From Nymphaea colorata (Eukaryota; Streptophyta; Magnoliopsida; Nymphaeales; Nymphaeaceae), in contig NC_045145.1 of assembly GCF_008831285.2 (NCBI RefSeq), positions 15,312,802 to 15,376,801 of the forward strand: DNA of 64,000 bases, given 5' to 3'. Shown piece by piece: positions 27,001 to 38,824 of this stretch (the first letter of the stretch is position 1; each line of letters starts with the position of its first letter). The notes beneath the pieces were generated by a model. It was given only the letters and a program-made list of their open reading frames with translations, ran no database searches and was not told the DNA's origin. Made by a program: the position numbers and the translations under genes.

Positions 27001-30000
27001 AAATAATAATTAACAAAACCAGTCCCGAGTCACTAGTCGACCCGCCAAGTCATGAGTCAGGAACGGACAAGTTGAGTCTCGAGTCACCAGGTTTTAAAAC
27101 ATTGCTGGAAAGACATAATTAGGAATGTCCCATGATAAAGTACTTTAAAACATGGCTTCAAATTTTATACTACTACGTCAAGCAATAACAGTGAATTACT
27201 GAAAACCAATTTCCTTTCTCACTAGGTAAGATGGTATACAGAAACCTGATACTCTTTGAACAAGGAAGTGAAGTTATTGATCCAATTTGGCATCCTATGC
27301 AACATTATCATGTATACTAGGCCTTTTCCTGCTTCATACGTGATACAGTATTGCGAATATAGCATTCGGTAGTAAATATGGGTCCACTAAATTTTTGACC
27401 TAAATCCGTCTAATTCATCTTATGATCTGGTCACCTTCTTGTTATCATGTAGAATCAGCACTGAGTGTGCATCTTTTTCACATTTACGTTTTAGTTCATG
27501 AGTCAAGACTATGCACACTTCATATGAATTTTAGCATATTTCTGAATTTTCAGTTTTTCAACGTTATTATGCACTTTATATGTGTTAATGCTCATTCAAG
27601 CACGTGCAAATTCATGTTCACAAGCGTTAGAAATTTTCATGTGATATCTTCATACTAATCTTCAAAGTTTCAAACCAAACACCTGATATTGTACCCGACC
27701 TTTATCAAAGGCATTTGTTTGAAAAAGTCATCAGAATAAGTGGTACCAAGAAATGGTTGGCAATACCGGTGCAACATGGAACTTTTGGATGCAGCAACAC
27801 ATAGGCAAATTAATATTTGGCTTTCATGTAATGGACAATGAATTGTTAGAAAACTCATCAAAATAGCAACTACTTCGAACTGAGCAGAAGCACTATAAGA
27901 ATAAAATAAAACGACAGATTCTCAGCTACTATATCTAGAAGTAGAGGCAAGAGAACAATTACCAACTGTTGCCATGGTGACTATGGCAAAATAAAGTGAT
28001 GTCACGTAGCGTCTTACTATAGATATTTCTCGAAAATTGTTATAGCTATAATCGCCCAACTGTAAACTCCCTATCCATGTATAACCCTCTTGTGATTCTG
28101 GCAGAGTTGTGGCAAGATAATAAAAGATGCAAGCAGCTGTATGTGTGCAATAAAGCTCAACAGCGATAAGTTTCACAATCCTTGTGAACAAATAGTTGAT
28201 CTGAATGTTCTTCTCTAGCCTTTGGAAGAAATCTGCCACTTTACGAGCTCGACTTAGCCGAAGCCATAAGAGATATCTCACTTCTTCTTTTCTCCCACAG
28301 ATCTGGATAAAAGACAAAAAGCACAATTATCAGTATTTACAATTTAACCGCAAAAATCTTCGAAAAGGCACGGTAGAAGAAATTAAGAATGTTTCAGATG
28401 AAGCAAGAATCTGTGTGGTCATTGGAGGATGACAGACACTAGATAGTCCGAAAATTTTTTATCTAAAGGAGCACGACCTACTTATTCACAGCCACATTTA
28501 TGAACTCATCTTTATTGCTCACAAGGCTTTCACAGCTTTTGCTGCATACGGTTGCTGCTGTGCAAGTAACTCTGTCTAAATATGTCGGCAGTCAAAAAAT
28601 CACTTAGTTGTCAAGACTTATCATCCAAGAATCCTGTAATCAAAATGGGAAGTTGGAAACAAGTCGATGAAGACCCCTTGAATAAAATCGACGGCAAATG
28701 GATTCGATTGCATGGCCAAGAGTGAACATGTCAAATTTACATTAAATTTAATATATTTTATTTTTAACTAATTTTATACATTTGTTCCCTTTATTTTTTC
28801 TAAATGCCTTTCTAATATTTTTGGCCTGTGGCCTGTGAATTGACTGATTCACTGAATCTTCAGCGTCGCCAATTCGGTTCACAAACCGGTTCCTATAATA
28901 CTGCTAAAAAGACCGATCAGGACTAGATGGGGCCAGTCGGCCTGACTTGGTCCACGTTAATTTACTAAGATAAATAAATACATATATTTATATGGAAATA
29001 ATTACAGAAACATACGTATATCTATATCAAGTCCGCACATATGCATTTATAGTCAGGGATTAGTCAGCTGCCCGCCAATGTGACTAACTGACTAGTCTGA
29101 CCAACTTGCCACCGGTTTAAAACTAACTAGTCGGGATTTTGACAACTAACCCCAAGAGATCAATAGTGCACAAAACCTTCATCTGAGAAGCAAGCACAAA
29201 TTTGTGTCATTACATTTCCTTTTCAGAGGTTTCCGAATATGCAGCACACATCCTTTTTGTGGTTCTACTAATAGCGCATAGCGACATGTACAGGTTCCAT
29301 CAGAGAAGTAACAAGGCGAAATAACAAAACCATAAGCAAGCTAAAGATGAAAAAAACTGCATCAAATTTAGAGATCAAAACATGCTGGGCCTTTTCCTAA
29401 TCCCCATCTTTAGATTGGTTTTCTATATCCAAATCATATGGAATTAAGTACTAATGCTAGAGAACGCAATGGAAAAAACAGCATATAGCACAGAAGTTCG
29501 CAATAGTCCAAAAGGCGTAGCCCGTATGAGCATGTTCATTCTAGTGGCGACTACCAAGTTCAACGAATCAAATTCAATGACACACAGCAGAAACGCAAGT
29601 TGCAGTATGCTATGCCACAAAAAATAAAGCATAACTGAAGTACTCGAAAACAGGAAAAATATCACAGAGGATCAACAGCACAAGTTCCTCTTCACAGTCT
29701 AATTTCCCCTTAATAAATAGCAGGCATGCCATAAAGAAACATCCCAAGGGTAACATCGGTCGTCAAGTCACAGTTCAGAAGATATATTTAAAAGAACAAA
29801 ACAAACAGTCGGCTGGCAAGATTACCCTATAGATATAGTCCCATGGTAAGCAACTAAGAATGTCCACAATGAATCCGGATTTAAGGTACCTGATTTGTAC
29901 AATTCAAACAGAAAAAACAAGAAATCAGCACTATTCTCGCAACCAATTCTCGCAATTCACTACGTAGTGGGAATGCTAGTTTAGAATAAAAGAAAAGTTG

Positions 30001-32654
30001 ACCATTAATGAACGTAGCAAAAAGGTAAAGGGAAATAAAATACTAACCTTAGAGCTATACTATGGCGATTATACACCATCTTATAAGTGTGGTCGTCTCT
30101 GTAAGCCACGAAAAATTGCATGACGATGTCGACGAGGAACGCTAACTGCCCAGCAATATCGAGCAAAAACAAGTTCTTGGGCAGCCCCCTGAAGAACCCA
30201 AACTCCAGAGGCGTAAAGAATGACGAGTAGATAGCCCACACGAGTATGAACTTCATCCATAGTCCATACAACCTGCTCATTCAAAAACCAAACCATAATA
30301 AGACAACCGATTCCCGAATTCACGGTCGTTGGCACAGTGCGCCGTGGGGCAAAATAGGAGGGAAAGAAAACTACGTTGGGCGTGCACCACATGCTTCACT
30401 AAATTCATGGAACTGCACTAGTTAAATTGCCATGTTTATGGTCGCTTACAAGGCTTATGAGTACTTGCCCACCTTGGCTAACTTCAACAAGAAAGCGCGA
30501 GTCTTAAAAATTTTAGAGGATTTGAACATGCAGTTGGACTACTGTTCTCCCCGTATAAAAACCAAAGCCATGGGCATGCGAATCCCATTAGATACTGTAG
30601 GACCCTTCAAAATGCTGTGTTTTTTGTAAAATAACTTCCTCCGAAGCTGAATTCCGAATTTGGAACACTAAGAAAAGGACATATCATTCTTAGGGTTCCA
30701 AAAATGGTGCGCAGTACATGCTATTTTCATTTTGTGTTTGCTCGAAGAGAAGTGAAGGTGTTCATTCTGCCATTTGGTGAAACACGAACACCAAATCACG
30801 TCCTTACGGGAAAGCGCCGTGCTGAACGCCGTGCTCCCAGAGCTACAGCGAGCTTCCAGTGCATTCAAACTCTTCTAGACTCACTTGAGCGGTGGACTTG
30901 ATGAGACTGTACTGTGTGTTCGGGCCTAAACGCAAAGTCGGCGCCCCAACACGCAGCTGTATGTTTAGTTTCACAGCAGATCATGTTGTCAGCACAAGCA
31001 GTCAGTTCTACTCTCAGCCCCGCCGGATTACCCACTTTCCGTACGAAGGCCTTTATCAGTGTTCTCATCAACTATTCTACTTACTCTTTTGTATCATAGG
31101 GGCATTTCTTAAACTTTTTGGGGCACAAGACACATGCTCAATATCCCGAACGAATAACCAGCATCATTCCAATTTGTGATCTTCAACGTAGTGGACAAAA
31201 GATACGAGCGTACTATCCTATTCCTATCCGTCTCTTTTCTTACTTCATACACCATATCTGAGCCTAGTCACTCTGAGAATCCCATTGTCTTCAAATTCCT
31301 TGCTTTAAGTTTGCACCCGTGTAAAACATATTCTTGCTTATTATTCGACCTAATCAGATCATATGGACTGCATCCTAAGGCCCATCTAGTAAAGACCACT
31401 AGTCGGATCAGTGATCAATAAAATTCAGTTCATACCTACAATTTCAAATAATTGAAACCAGATGTCTTTCCGTAAATAAGCATCTGGATATACTCCTTGG
31501 TAAAGAAATAAAACCTCGAGGGTCATTATTATTGGAGGAGGTCGGACCACTCTGTGTTCCATACAACATGCACTCCAATGTCTTGGCCATGCACTAATTG
31601 AGTAAAACCAACCACAGCCAACACCAGCCCCAAAGCGACCAGTCTTAGAAACCAAGCCAGAAAAGAAATTCACCGGACGTTTGCATCGTCAACGGATTCT
31701 CAAATTTTCTCCACATCACGGGACTACAAATTGCACTTAAAACGTCCTTCGAAGCTGCACGAATCTCGTGACCTCGCAATTATTTGCGGTTACTTGTGAT
31801 TTTCACTTTAACAATATTGCTCACTCTTGACCTTTCTACTTGCAACTAAACTCTACTCGATCAACCATAGCGTTACTTTCTATAGCTTCCCCGTCAAATC
31901 CATGCCACACCATGCGGCTTCTCCCACCCGTGATGAGAACCTCTTTTCTCGTTTTTGTTATCTGAATTTTCTAACTGTAGGTCATCACGATGCCACGTGA
32001 CAGCTTACAAAATGAAGTGGCAGATAAAAAAGGGTACAGTCTCATTTCTTCACGGCATTCCAAATCAGGCTCTTGCGATGGTTGGAGTTAAAAAATAAGA
32101 TGACAAAAGAGAACCGTATGACGGCTGTGCAGTCATCGCCTATATTTGTTTCGTATTGTCAACGGGTTTGAAAGTATTTTGTGGTAAACTAAAAACCCGC
32201 TGAAATTTTAACAAATTGTTGACGGCTGTAAAGCTCACAATCAATGTTTCAGGCGATCACGTTCCTTCGTTGATTCTTTTTTCTTTTCCTCTTAAGCATC
32301 ACCATGAACGGAACACGGAACATCGTGTCATCTCGCCGTACCAGAGCCGATGTTCCCATCAGCCGTCCGTCCTTTTTTCAGCAGCTCCAGCTATCGCCTT
32401 CCCGAGTGAACCGAAACTGAGGACACACGTCGAGTAGACGTCGCTTTCCATTTTAGAAGACAAGATCACCTCACCTTCTTATGTAACGCAACTAATTATA
32501 AAGCATCTAGAAAAATAATATTTACAATTATCGGTTTGTCTTTATCATCGTAAGTTCATAGGCTTAACCGCCAGCATTGCCTTGGATGACTTTCCAGTAA
32601 ATTGACATATAAAAATAGGAGAACAATAATGAAGTTCAAGCGTACAATTAAGGG

Positions 32655-32732
<78 letters not shown>

Positions 32733-35700
32733 TTAATCTGCATTCTATCCAAGAAAGATAAGCATTCGTTTATAGTAGCCTGTATCGAATCGTATTGACG
32801 ATAAAAAGTTAATTTGAATAAAAATTAACTATTATGTTATTCAAAATATCAGTCAATGCAGGAGTGGAACGACTGAAAGAGGCTTCTTATTGGCCGCTTG
32901 ACCATTACAGTGAGAGGCCGATGCCATGTATATCCATCAAATAACGCTGACTGATTTGCTTATAAACTCAAATTTGTCAAGAGATGCCCATTGGAATTAC
33001 CACATTCCTTTTAATTTTTTTTAACAACAAGGTACCTAACTGCTGCAATCAATATTGCTTGGCAAGAACCAACCTTACATAATTTTATTTCTTAAATTTG
33101 ATACAAATCTAATAACGCACAAGTACTTACAAAGATTTTTGAAAAAAAGGAATACAATTCCCATGAATATTTAGATCCAAAAAGTGATTTTTTTCACCAG
33201 GAAAACATAGTTCAAATGCCTACTCCTGACTAATGGACCCCAAAACATTTGTTTGTGTGTGTGTGTGTGTGTGTGTGCAACTATTTAGAAGTTCAATTGC
33301 CGTACATTCAATTGGCCCCCTCTTACCTGTTTATCTATGGCATGTTATAGAACATATCCACAGGTCATGCCATGATGTTATGAACTACGTAATCCTATCC
33401 GATAAAGGCAGCCCAGACCCTTAGGACAATGCATTTTCCTAAGAAGAACGCCCAGGTTTTAACTGGAGTGCAAGACCGAATTTAAGTCATTATAGAGAAA
33501 GCGACAGCGATCATAGCCAAAAAGAAAACAAAGGGCCAGCCACAACTTCAGATTTTATGGACTTCCGACCAGCTGTTGATCAGATCTCTTTCGACAGCTA
33601 GCATTGATTCTTAACCCAGCTTCACTTCGTTAACTTTATTATCTGGGAGGTCAATCAGACAGTAAATAGCTTGCTCTTGACCAACCAAGGACATGAGACA
33701 GAAAAAGTATATAATCACGCAGTAAGCCGTTTCTCGGTCGCTTGAAAGCGACGAATAGGACAGCTCACAGACACAAAGTTAATCTTGGTTTATAGATTGC
33801 AAAACTTTCCTTCCAATCAATTATTTCAAGTCAATCCATCGGTAAACAGATCATGTGCATGACCAAGTGATATGCCAAATCACCTGATTAAAATGCTTTA
33901 GTGTCCCTGTAATGTAAAAATGGTGATTTACTATCTCTATTGCTGACAACAGCCCGATACACCTGTCCAGGGATCTGACTTCATGGCCATGAAGAAAGTT
34001 CACAAAAATGCATCTGTACAGGTGGAGAACAACGTTCACCATCAAGAGCATATTATTGACCTTTATTTTGAACCCAACCACTTCTTTTGAGAATCGTTAA
34101 ACAGCAGATTACTAGAACTTCTCTCAGTCTATTTTGGCAATCCGCAACCTTGGTGACTAACCATCATATACATCAGAAAGACAAAGTGGTATTTGAGAAA
34201 TGTCTGACTGTGAAGAACGGGAACGACAATAATAGCAGATTCTTAATGGTGCTTCTGCATGAGAAAAAGAGAAGCAACTAGAAGGAACCGTGCAAGTGCA
34301 ACAAACACGAATGAGGAAAACAGAAAGTAGATCAGAGATGCAAAAGAAGAAGTTTCTGCGAGAAATTGAATGATTAGTGAGACCTCAAAGCAGGAAGGAG
34401 GTTGGTCAATTAATCTAATAAAGCCAGCGTTATGTGATTGGGAATGAGGTTTGATGATGGTAATAACGATGATAGCAGCTAAGCCGTTGACCAGATGTTA
34501 TGCCTCCATACAACGAAGTTTGAAAAGGAATGAAGCAAATGTCAGACCTTGCTAGCTCATTTAATGACCACATTATAACGGTGTCAAAAACATGTTAGAT
34601 ATGTAAGTGATGATATGAGCTGACATCTCAGGGAACCGTGACATAGTCCATTAGTCTTATCTTTCCCATCCTTTACTTCTTTGTCTCCTTCCCCTTAATG
34701 CCTAAGTTCTTATGCCTCTATTCAAAAGGCCAGCGGAATCCGCTCCATCATCGTCATTATAATAAAAAACGTAGAAGGTTGACTATGTAGCAGTGTTACG
34801 TCCAGGCTGCCGAAATGAGCCGCATAATTTCCACACCAACCATCGTGAAACGTACATGGATGATAACACAAAAGGGACTCACCTGTGGTCCGGCACCTAA
34901 ATCTGAACAACGTGTAGCCTTCAGCATACGCGCTGAGAATATGCAACTCACCAGAGTGAAAGGGAAAGGGAGTAAGGGATGCGCTTACGTGTGCATAGAA
35001 TATTTTAATAAAAAGTATTCCTTTAGAGCGTTTGAAATGTAAAACTATTTGGATGGCACCGTAACAATGACGTGCTTTGGGCTCAGGACGCCAAGTGGTG
35101 GGCCAAAAAGGGCGTCCCAGTGAGTCCATGCCATGTGACCCCGCGCCCTCGGTGTTAGACGATCCGAAATATGGACAGGACAGCTTTGGCATTTGAAAGA
35201 CCGGAAAGCAGCAGCATCACGTGAGACGGGCCACGGCTCCGGTTGGATGACAAAGTTTTCGCCCTCTCTCTACTGACAGTCTCGCCCGGTTGTTGCTACC
35301 CACAGCGCTCAGAAAACATCCCCAGATCCGGTCGATACAGAGAACTGGGCCTTCTATAACATAATTACGTTAGTTAGTTCCACCGGCCATGTTACTCTCG
35401 CAAGCAAGAGCAAGTCCTGACAGGTTAAGTCCGGTAAGAATAGCTCGGTCAAGCCTAGTAAGGCCTATTTCCATATATAGTTCCGGCAATGAAGAAGAGG
35501 TTTGTTGTTTGATACCACCAGGTCCAGGCTTCCAGCACGCCAAGGCAGTTGAGCGCGCCAGACCCGGAATGGGAAAAACTGAAGACGTGCACCGCCTTAC
35601 GCTTCGAGTACTATATGAAATACAAACCAGAAACCACACGTCCGGCTCGGGGAAGCGAAGGACTTTACGGAACCCAAAGTCAACCACCTCGACCTAGCCC

Positions 35701-35851
35701 CGACCACGGCACACGCGTAAGAAACCCACCCAAGAAGCACCCACGCCGTCCTCATTAAAAGGAACAGACACTATAATCACAAGGAGACACAAAATCGGTT
35801 TATGCCACAAACGTGATATTGTACAAATTTATCTTCTAAATTTGTACTGGT

Positions 35852-35891
<40 letters not shown>

Positions 35892-36587
35892 TTTTATTCA
35901 TTCATTTATTTATTTATCTGGAAAATCTTATGATATTGCAATTGACATAACTATAAGAATATAAAATCGTAGGCAAAAATTAAGAAACGGCTAGAAATTT
36001 GTTCAAAACGTTATATCATGGAACTTGCGCAAACGACAGGAAGGATCATTATATAGCCATTCAAACAAAAAGTTCTAAAAAAAACTACAGCATGTTACCT
36101 TATATTATCTGTTTTAAATTTTAACATTTTTTCTTGCCACATCCATGAGGATGAGATCAACCGGGAGTCTTCGTCCCTGAATCGATACTGCAGGTATCGA
36201 CGAGCAGAAAGGAACCGAATACTCTTGATGGAGAGCCTACTCACCAGGCTGAACCTAGGATCTCTACAGGGTTTTTATGGTGCTACAGATCGTCCACGAA
36301 CGCATACGGGTGCGGGGTCCACATGATCAAAAGAGTGTGTGTGTGTGTGTGTGTGAAAGAGAGAGAGAGAGAGCTAACCGGCCGTCCGGCAGGATGATGA
36401 AACCCTTCGAGAAGCCTCTGAAGCCGTTGGAGACGCCATTCTTGGCCCCGTACCGCTGACGCCCGTCTAATCCCAACTCGCTCGACAGAAACGCGAACTG
36501 GTTTGCACGAGACGACGTGATCCTTTCTCTCACGTCTTCCACCTCCAGCTCCTCAGGCGACGAGTCATCGCCTTTGCGCCAAGGCAT
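18096..36587 (-). CDS. SKOR: Shaker-type outward-rectifying K+ channel (SKOR/GORK), complete, 13 exons
   Basis: Voltage-gated K+ efflux channel of the plasma membrane; family members release K+ into xylem (SKOR) or from guard cells (GORK). Exons: 36587-36379, 30272-30048, 29889-29826, 28302-27963, 26176-25881, 24168-24088, 23713-23615, 23120-22899, 22071-21883, 21072-20997, 20856-20562, 19591-19470, 18358-18096. They sum to 2481 nt (826 aa), all in phase, close to the usual length of about 820-830. Exon 2 carries S1-S2 (FFTPLEFGFFRGLP), exon 3 S3, exon 4 the Arg-rich S4, S5 and pore (TMATVG), exon 5 YGD and S6 (DMILGAYLIGNMTALIVKG). The Asp at the start of S6 is typical of the outward-rectifier clade. 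Exons 6-8 encode the cyclic-nucleotide-binding-like domain (about 379-512), exons 9-12 the ankyrin repeats (about 513-739) and exon 13 the KHA domain. No disabling change is visible. SKOR and GORK cannot be separated by eye. Confidence 0.95.
20290..20313. repeat. (TA)n microsatellite in a channel intron
   Basis: About 12 TA units in the intron between the exons ending at 20562 and starting at 19591. It lies just beyond an A+G-rich tract at about 20065-20125. Confidence 0.8.
21375..21765. mobile_element. Possible solo LTR or TRIM fragment in a channel intron
   Basis: Lies in the intron between the exons at 22071-21883 and 21072-20997. It differs from its AT-rich surroundings: an internal promoter-like CCTATAAATAGGGG near 21544-21557, then a GC-richer transcribed-looking stretch with GTCTCCC and TTCTCTGGTCTTGTGAG words. 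This is how many plant LTRs look. Ends and target-site duplication could not be fixed, and no internal gag-pol is present. Confidence 0.3.
24311..24420. repeat. Perfect 55-bp tandem duplication in a channel intron
   Basis: The 55 bases at 24311-24365 (starting GAGACTGTTTATTCGACAAC, ending GTTCCTTGTAAC) are repeated without a mismatch at 24366-24420. The copies lie in the intron between the exons starting at 24168 and ending at 25881. Confidence 0.95.
25230..25440 (+). pseudogene. Possible RNase H-like remnant of a non-LTR retroelement
   Basis: An open stretch antisense to the channel gene, inside its intron, reads AAVIDSNGKLFFSF, then TTDCILAGLWLVKAFEI. The spacing loosely resembles the plant LINE-type RNase H pattern (G-vixDxxGxxxxxF, then AExxALxxGLxxA). 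The catalytic pattern is incomplete and no reverse transcriptase lies next to it, so at best it is a small broken fragment. Confidence 0.25.
26399..27101. mobile_element. 703-bp inverted-repeat element (MITE-like) in a channel intron
   Basis: Left end TGTTTTAAAAACTCACCAAG; right end in reverse complement TGTTTTAAAACCTGGTGAC. The outer 10 bp match exactly and similarity continues inward with small gaps. Sub-terminal regions are rich in GACTCA/GAGTC words and the middle is AT-rich. No transposase is visible. I could not identify a clear target-site duplication. It sits in the intron between the pore exon (ends 27963) and the S6 exon (starts 26176). Confidence 0.5.
28840..29120. repeat. Possible further GACTAGTC-rich mobile-element remnant in a channel intron
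   Basis: Between exons 3 and 4 of the channel gene. Has words such as ACCGGTTC and CACCGGTTTAAAACTAACTAGTC around an AT-rich core, in the style of the element at 26399-27101 but without an exact terminal inverted repeat. Confidence 0.3.
32656..32730. repeat. Long (TA)n microsatellite
   Basis: Uninterrupted TA dinucleotide for about 75 bp in channel intron 1, the longest simple repeat in the window. Confidence 0.97.
36335..36374. repeat. (GT)n(GA)n microsatellite next to channel 5' splice site
   Basis: About ten GT units followed by a GA run. On the coding (minus) strand this is a CT then CA tract beginning four bases after the exon 1 donor GT at 36378-36377. Confidence 0.95.
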
Positions 36588-38790
36588 GATGATCGACGCC
36601 CCTTTTTTATCGTCTGCGTATATCAGACACTCTGCTCTAAATCCAAGTCTCCACTTCTAGGGCGGCCAGTCTTTGCCTGCAATGCACCTGAGAACGAAAG
36701 GATCGAAATCTAGAGCCCGTTAGCGATGCCGTTTTTTGCCGTCGCGGAGAAAAAAAAATTACGGGGCCCAGACAACGAAAAAACGTAACATATCAAATTG
36801 CCGAACGAAGAATTAAATCACGGCCTTTTGAAAAGATTTGCCAAATGGCTTGGGAACACCCGGAATCCGATGGTAAACTGTCATTAACATAATGCATTTT
36901 TACTTTTTTTAACTCCTTCGAGACAGAACTCTTACTAAGTGAGGGAGAGCAATGAGCAAACTTTCTTTAAAGACAAAGTAACGCAGGATTTCCCTCTTGG
37001 AATCAAGTTCCGACCTACAAAATCATGCAAATGTCATTATTCAGGAGCCCTTTACCTATTTCTTCCTAAACTTGTAAAATTGAACAAGACGAAAAGCCAC
37101 CGGTGGATACGAAAACTTGCATCACCTCGATCTCTAAAGGAAGTTCGAAATATATGGATATAAATTGGTAAAATCGGATAATCGGCTTCCGGAGACTCAA
37201 TTCCATCGCAATAAGTATAAATAAGGCGAAATTACCTAAAACGATCACCGTCTCCAAATCTGCACAGCAGGAAAACAGAAGGAGGAAAAGAAAACAAAAA
37301 TGCAGTAGAGACAGACCGTGAATCTATGAGCACTAACCAAAAATTTCACTCTCTTCCATCAGCGATTGGGAACAAAACTACACACAAAAAAAAAAAAAAA
37401 CGATCTATCGTCGCTCACCGGAGAAACGCCTGGTCCGCCCCAATCCGAACAGAGGAACTCACGGTCACGGGTGCCCTTCTTCTTCCGCTCCTTATCTTTC
37501 TTTCCCTTTCCTCCCTCTCCCTTTCCGGTCTGTTGAGAGTTCACGATCGCCTTGTTGCAATGACGCCGAAAGCACCCCTTGTGGCCACTCAGTGGCGAAA
37601 CACCGGTAGGAAGCCACGGTTGCTCCACTTTTCCCCTCCTATTGGCTCTCCGCCACCAATATATGATGAGCGAAAGGGTTTTAAGCAATAAATAAAGAAA
37701 GAGGCGGGTGACCGGAGGCAGTGTGCCACTCCCGCACGGGAACGAATGTTTGCAAGTAGAGTTGGAGGGAAAGTGGGCGGGCCACTAAAATTTTGAGGGC
37801 AGCGGCGTGTGCTGGGTAACAGTGCGGCCCCTGGCGAGAAACGTGGCTCTTTTGGGCGGAGGAGCCATCGTTGGCGCCAACCTTGCCCACCGGGCCCGCT
37901 GTTTCCAGTTCCCGGCGGTGAGCGCGCTACGGCCCGAGCTGGTAAACGGACCCAGCAACACCATGGCCCCATGCAAAGGCTTGAGTCGTTACTAAGCTAA
38001 TAGGTCATTTCCTTCCTGAAATTGATGCTACGAATGACTTGTTAAATCCTTAAAATAGTTTTATCATGTGATGAAATTTTTATTTTTCTTTCTTCAAAAG
38101 ACAAGAAGCTGAATGATTACTTTGAATGGTAAACATCCTTTGTTCGAAAATGGAGAATTAAACCAAAGAATTTAAGTCATTGAGGATAAAAGTGTCACTT
38201 ACGGTTTTCTTTCCTGAATAAGATAAAGGGTTACGCACAACGCAAACCTTTTTAAAAACTCATCTTTTAAGAAAGGCAACTCATTGAATCGTAGACTTGG
38301 GTTCTCTTCGTCATAACTTTGCAAGCAATCCACAGAGTCGGACCGCCAAACTAAGACCGGAAAAAGGGGGATTCGAGCCTTTTTGTTTGGTCTGACGCAA
38401 GAACCAGCACACCATAGTGTGATGTAACTTTTTATAAGATATATTTGATTTCACTGATAAATGGACTCAATGGCATATTCATGTACGATTTGAAAGTGAA
38501 ACTTTGGGAAGTGGACATTTACTTTGGGCAAATGTTTACATAATATCTTTATAAGAGGGTGCATCAACGTTTGCTTTGCAGACTGAAAACAAATAAGAAT
38601 GCAAAGAAAGTAAGGTTTTTTTTCTCTTGGAAAAACTTTTCATTCCAAAATGTATGAAAAACATTCTGCCTGACTTTTTTTTATCGTGTTGTTTGGTCAC
38701 CTCCATGCAAACACACCAACCTAAACCCCCTGCCTCACTTAGTTAACAATGCACCACTTTGACAAACTCATAATGAAGCTTTGGAAAGTT
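36588..38790. other. Channel 5' flank and CpG-richer intergenic block
   Basis: 36588-37300 is the likely promoter and 5' UTR of the channel gene. 37330-38000 is distinctly GC-richer and open in several frames on both strands (for example 37326-37691 plus and 37589-37972 minus), with a C/T-rich run near 37480-37530. I recognise no protein domain in any frame, so I treat it as regulatory or untranslated DNA, or an unrecognised exon. Confidence 0.45.
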
Positions 38791-38824
38791 ATCATACTCG
38801 CACATACACACAACAAAAGCTCAC

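Larger units (their letters stand above)
30273..36378 (-). other. Channel intron 1 (6.1 kb)
   Basis: Phase-2 intron splitting an Arg codon (CG|G) between the N-terminal cytosolic exon and the S1 exon. It contains a 75-bp (TA)n tract at 32656-32730, a (GT)n tract at about 33250-33277, a GC-richer island at about 35200-35760, a (TA)n tract at about 35857-35882, and a (GT)n(GA)n tract touching the 5' splice site. Several 60-150 codon open frames (30432-31421, 34722-35192, 35370-35758) show no recognisable domain. Confidence 0.75.

Noticed and set aside
34722-35192. 156-codon minus-strand open frame in channel intron 1
   Set aside because: It shows no recognisable domain, has unremarkable composition and lies inside an intron of an intact gene.
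37326-38000. Multiple open frames on both strands in a GC-richer block
   Set aside because: Low-complexity Arg/Pro/Ser-rich translations in all frames are expected from base composition; no motif supports a gene.
38341-38410. Possible tRNA (a GATTCGAGCC-like box B near 38370)
   Set aside because: No matching box A or cloverleaf pairing around it. No convincing tRNA or rRNA was seen anywhere in the window.
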